From contig VAYE01000083.1 of the NCBI GenBank assembly GCA_005883235.1, positions 1 through 5,719 on the forward strand: a stretch of 5,719 bases of DNA, in the 5' to 3' direction. A program made the position numbers and the translations under genes. Every line of letters starts with the position of its first letter. Within the stretch, counting starts at the first letter, position 1. Of the stretch, positions 5,199 through 5,719 are shown piece after piece. Origin of the DNA: Actinomycetota bacterium. GTDB lineage: Bacteria > Actinomycetota > Thermoleophilia > Gaiellales > Gaiellaceae. Under the pieces are notes generated by a model. The model made no database searches and was not told where the DNA came from. It saw nothing but the letters and a program-made list of their open reading frames with translations.

Positions 5199-5719
5199 AG
5201 CACACGCTGATCCAGGCGCCGACCGGCTCCGGCAAGACGCTCGCCGCCTTCCTCTACGGGATCGACCGGCTGGGCCAGGCCGCCGGCGAGGGAATCCGCC
5301 TCCTCTACGTGTCGCCGCTCAAGGCGCTGAACTACGACATCGAGCGCAACCTGCGCGGCCCGCTCGCCGGCCTCGAGAGCGAGCTCCGCGTCGCCGTCCG
5401 CACCGGCGACACGCCGCAGCGCGAGCGCGCCGCGATGCTCCGCGAGCCGCCGGACATCCTCATCACGACTCCCGAGTCGCTCTTCCTGCTCCTCACCTCA
5501 CGCGCGCGCGAGACGATGCGCACCGTCGAGACGCTCATCCTCGACGAGGTGCACGCCGTCGCGGGCACGAAGCGCGGCGCGCACCTGGCCCTCTCGGTCG
5601 AGCGGCTCCAGCGGCTCGCGGCCGCGCCCGTTCAGCGGATCGCCCTCTCCGCGACCCAGCGCCCGCTCGAGGAGATCGGCCGCTTCGTCTCCGGCGCGCG
5701 GCCGATCCGGCTCGTCGAC
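5192..5719 (+). CDS. lhr: Lhr-type superfamily 2 DExH helicase, N-terminal core (3' partial, 5' apparently missing)
   Basis: The frame runs to the right edge. In order it shows motif I (APTGSGKT, 5216-5239), Ia (VSPLKAL), Ib (TTPESL), motif II (DEVH, 5543-5554) and motif III (SAT, 5648-5656). The wording HTLIQAPTGSGKTLAAFL and YVSPLKALNYDI, with DEVHAVAGTKRGAHL, is typical of Lhr (large helicase-related) proteins, which are 3'-5' ATP-driven DNA or RNA-DNA translocases of over 1,000 residues linked to DNA repair. Lhr proteins normally have ~30-45 residues before motif I, including the PT..Q..AW segment. Here the frame upstream of 5198 is antisense to the reductase and reads as Arg/Ser-rich sequence, with no ATG/GTG/TTG I can find between 5093 and motif I (only a CTG at 5207). 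The next in-frame GTG (5309) lies after motif I. So the 5' end is either truncated in the genome or wrongly joined in assembly. The rest of the gene lies outside the window. Confidence 0.9.

Noticed and set aside
4651..5235. A 194-codon minus-strand frame spanning the reductase and the helicase start
   Set aside because: Its product is an Arg/Pro-rich shifted frame of the reductase with no motifs.

Overview
The window is GC-rich (about 60 to 80% in the stretches I counted), uses GTG and TTG starts, and packs its genes tightly on both strands. Together with the protein types (a TPR-plus-cyclase regulator, small Cys-bracketed exported proteins, a CARDB-like glycosidase, an Lhr-type helicase), this suggests a high-GC actinobacterium. 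A Thermoleophilia-like soil lineage is my best guess from memory of similar proteins, not something the sequence proves.

Layout from left to right. (1) 1-736 (+) is the C-terminal part of a regulator with TPR-like helices followed by a class III nucleotide cyclase domain. (2) 737-892 is a structured gap: two strong hairpins follow the cyclase stop codon, and a 17-bp inverted repeat lies just before the next gene. (3) 893-1279 (+) is a small exported protein of unknown function. (4) 1316-3385 (-) is the main gene, a secreted clan GH-A glycoside hydrolase-like protein with a signal peptide, N-terminal beta domains, a TIM barrel with both catalytic glutamates, and a C-terminal beta domain. (5) 3316-3537 (-) is a 73-aa basic small ORF whose 3' end overlaps the start of the hydrolase. 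(6) 3616-3975 and 3983-4606 (+) form a divergent pair of exported proteins separated by 7 nt; the first is clearly less GC-rich than its surroundings. (7) 4608-5183 (-) is a RibD/DHFR-fold reductase, convergent with the pair and only 1 nt away from it. (8) 5192-5719 (+) is the N-terminal core of an Lhr-type DExH helicase that runs off the right edge.

Four of the proteins between 893 and 4606 appear to be exported, so the middle of the window looks like a cell-surface or secreted-function island flanked by cytoplasmic genes. I cannot show that they act together. The hydrolase and the small ORF are arranged as one leftward unit, and the two secreted proteins as one rightward unit, sharing the roughly 80-bp divergent gap at 3538-3615.

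The oddest place is 5184-5205. The reductase lacks its usual first beta strand, and the helicase lacks the segment normally found before its Walker A motif. Both losses meet at an 8-bp palindrome, which suggests a rearrangement breakpoint or an assembly chimera. I see no convincing new defence or mobile system, no CRISPR, no tRNA or rRNA and no transposase.
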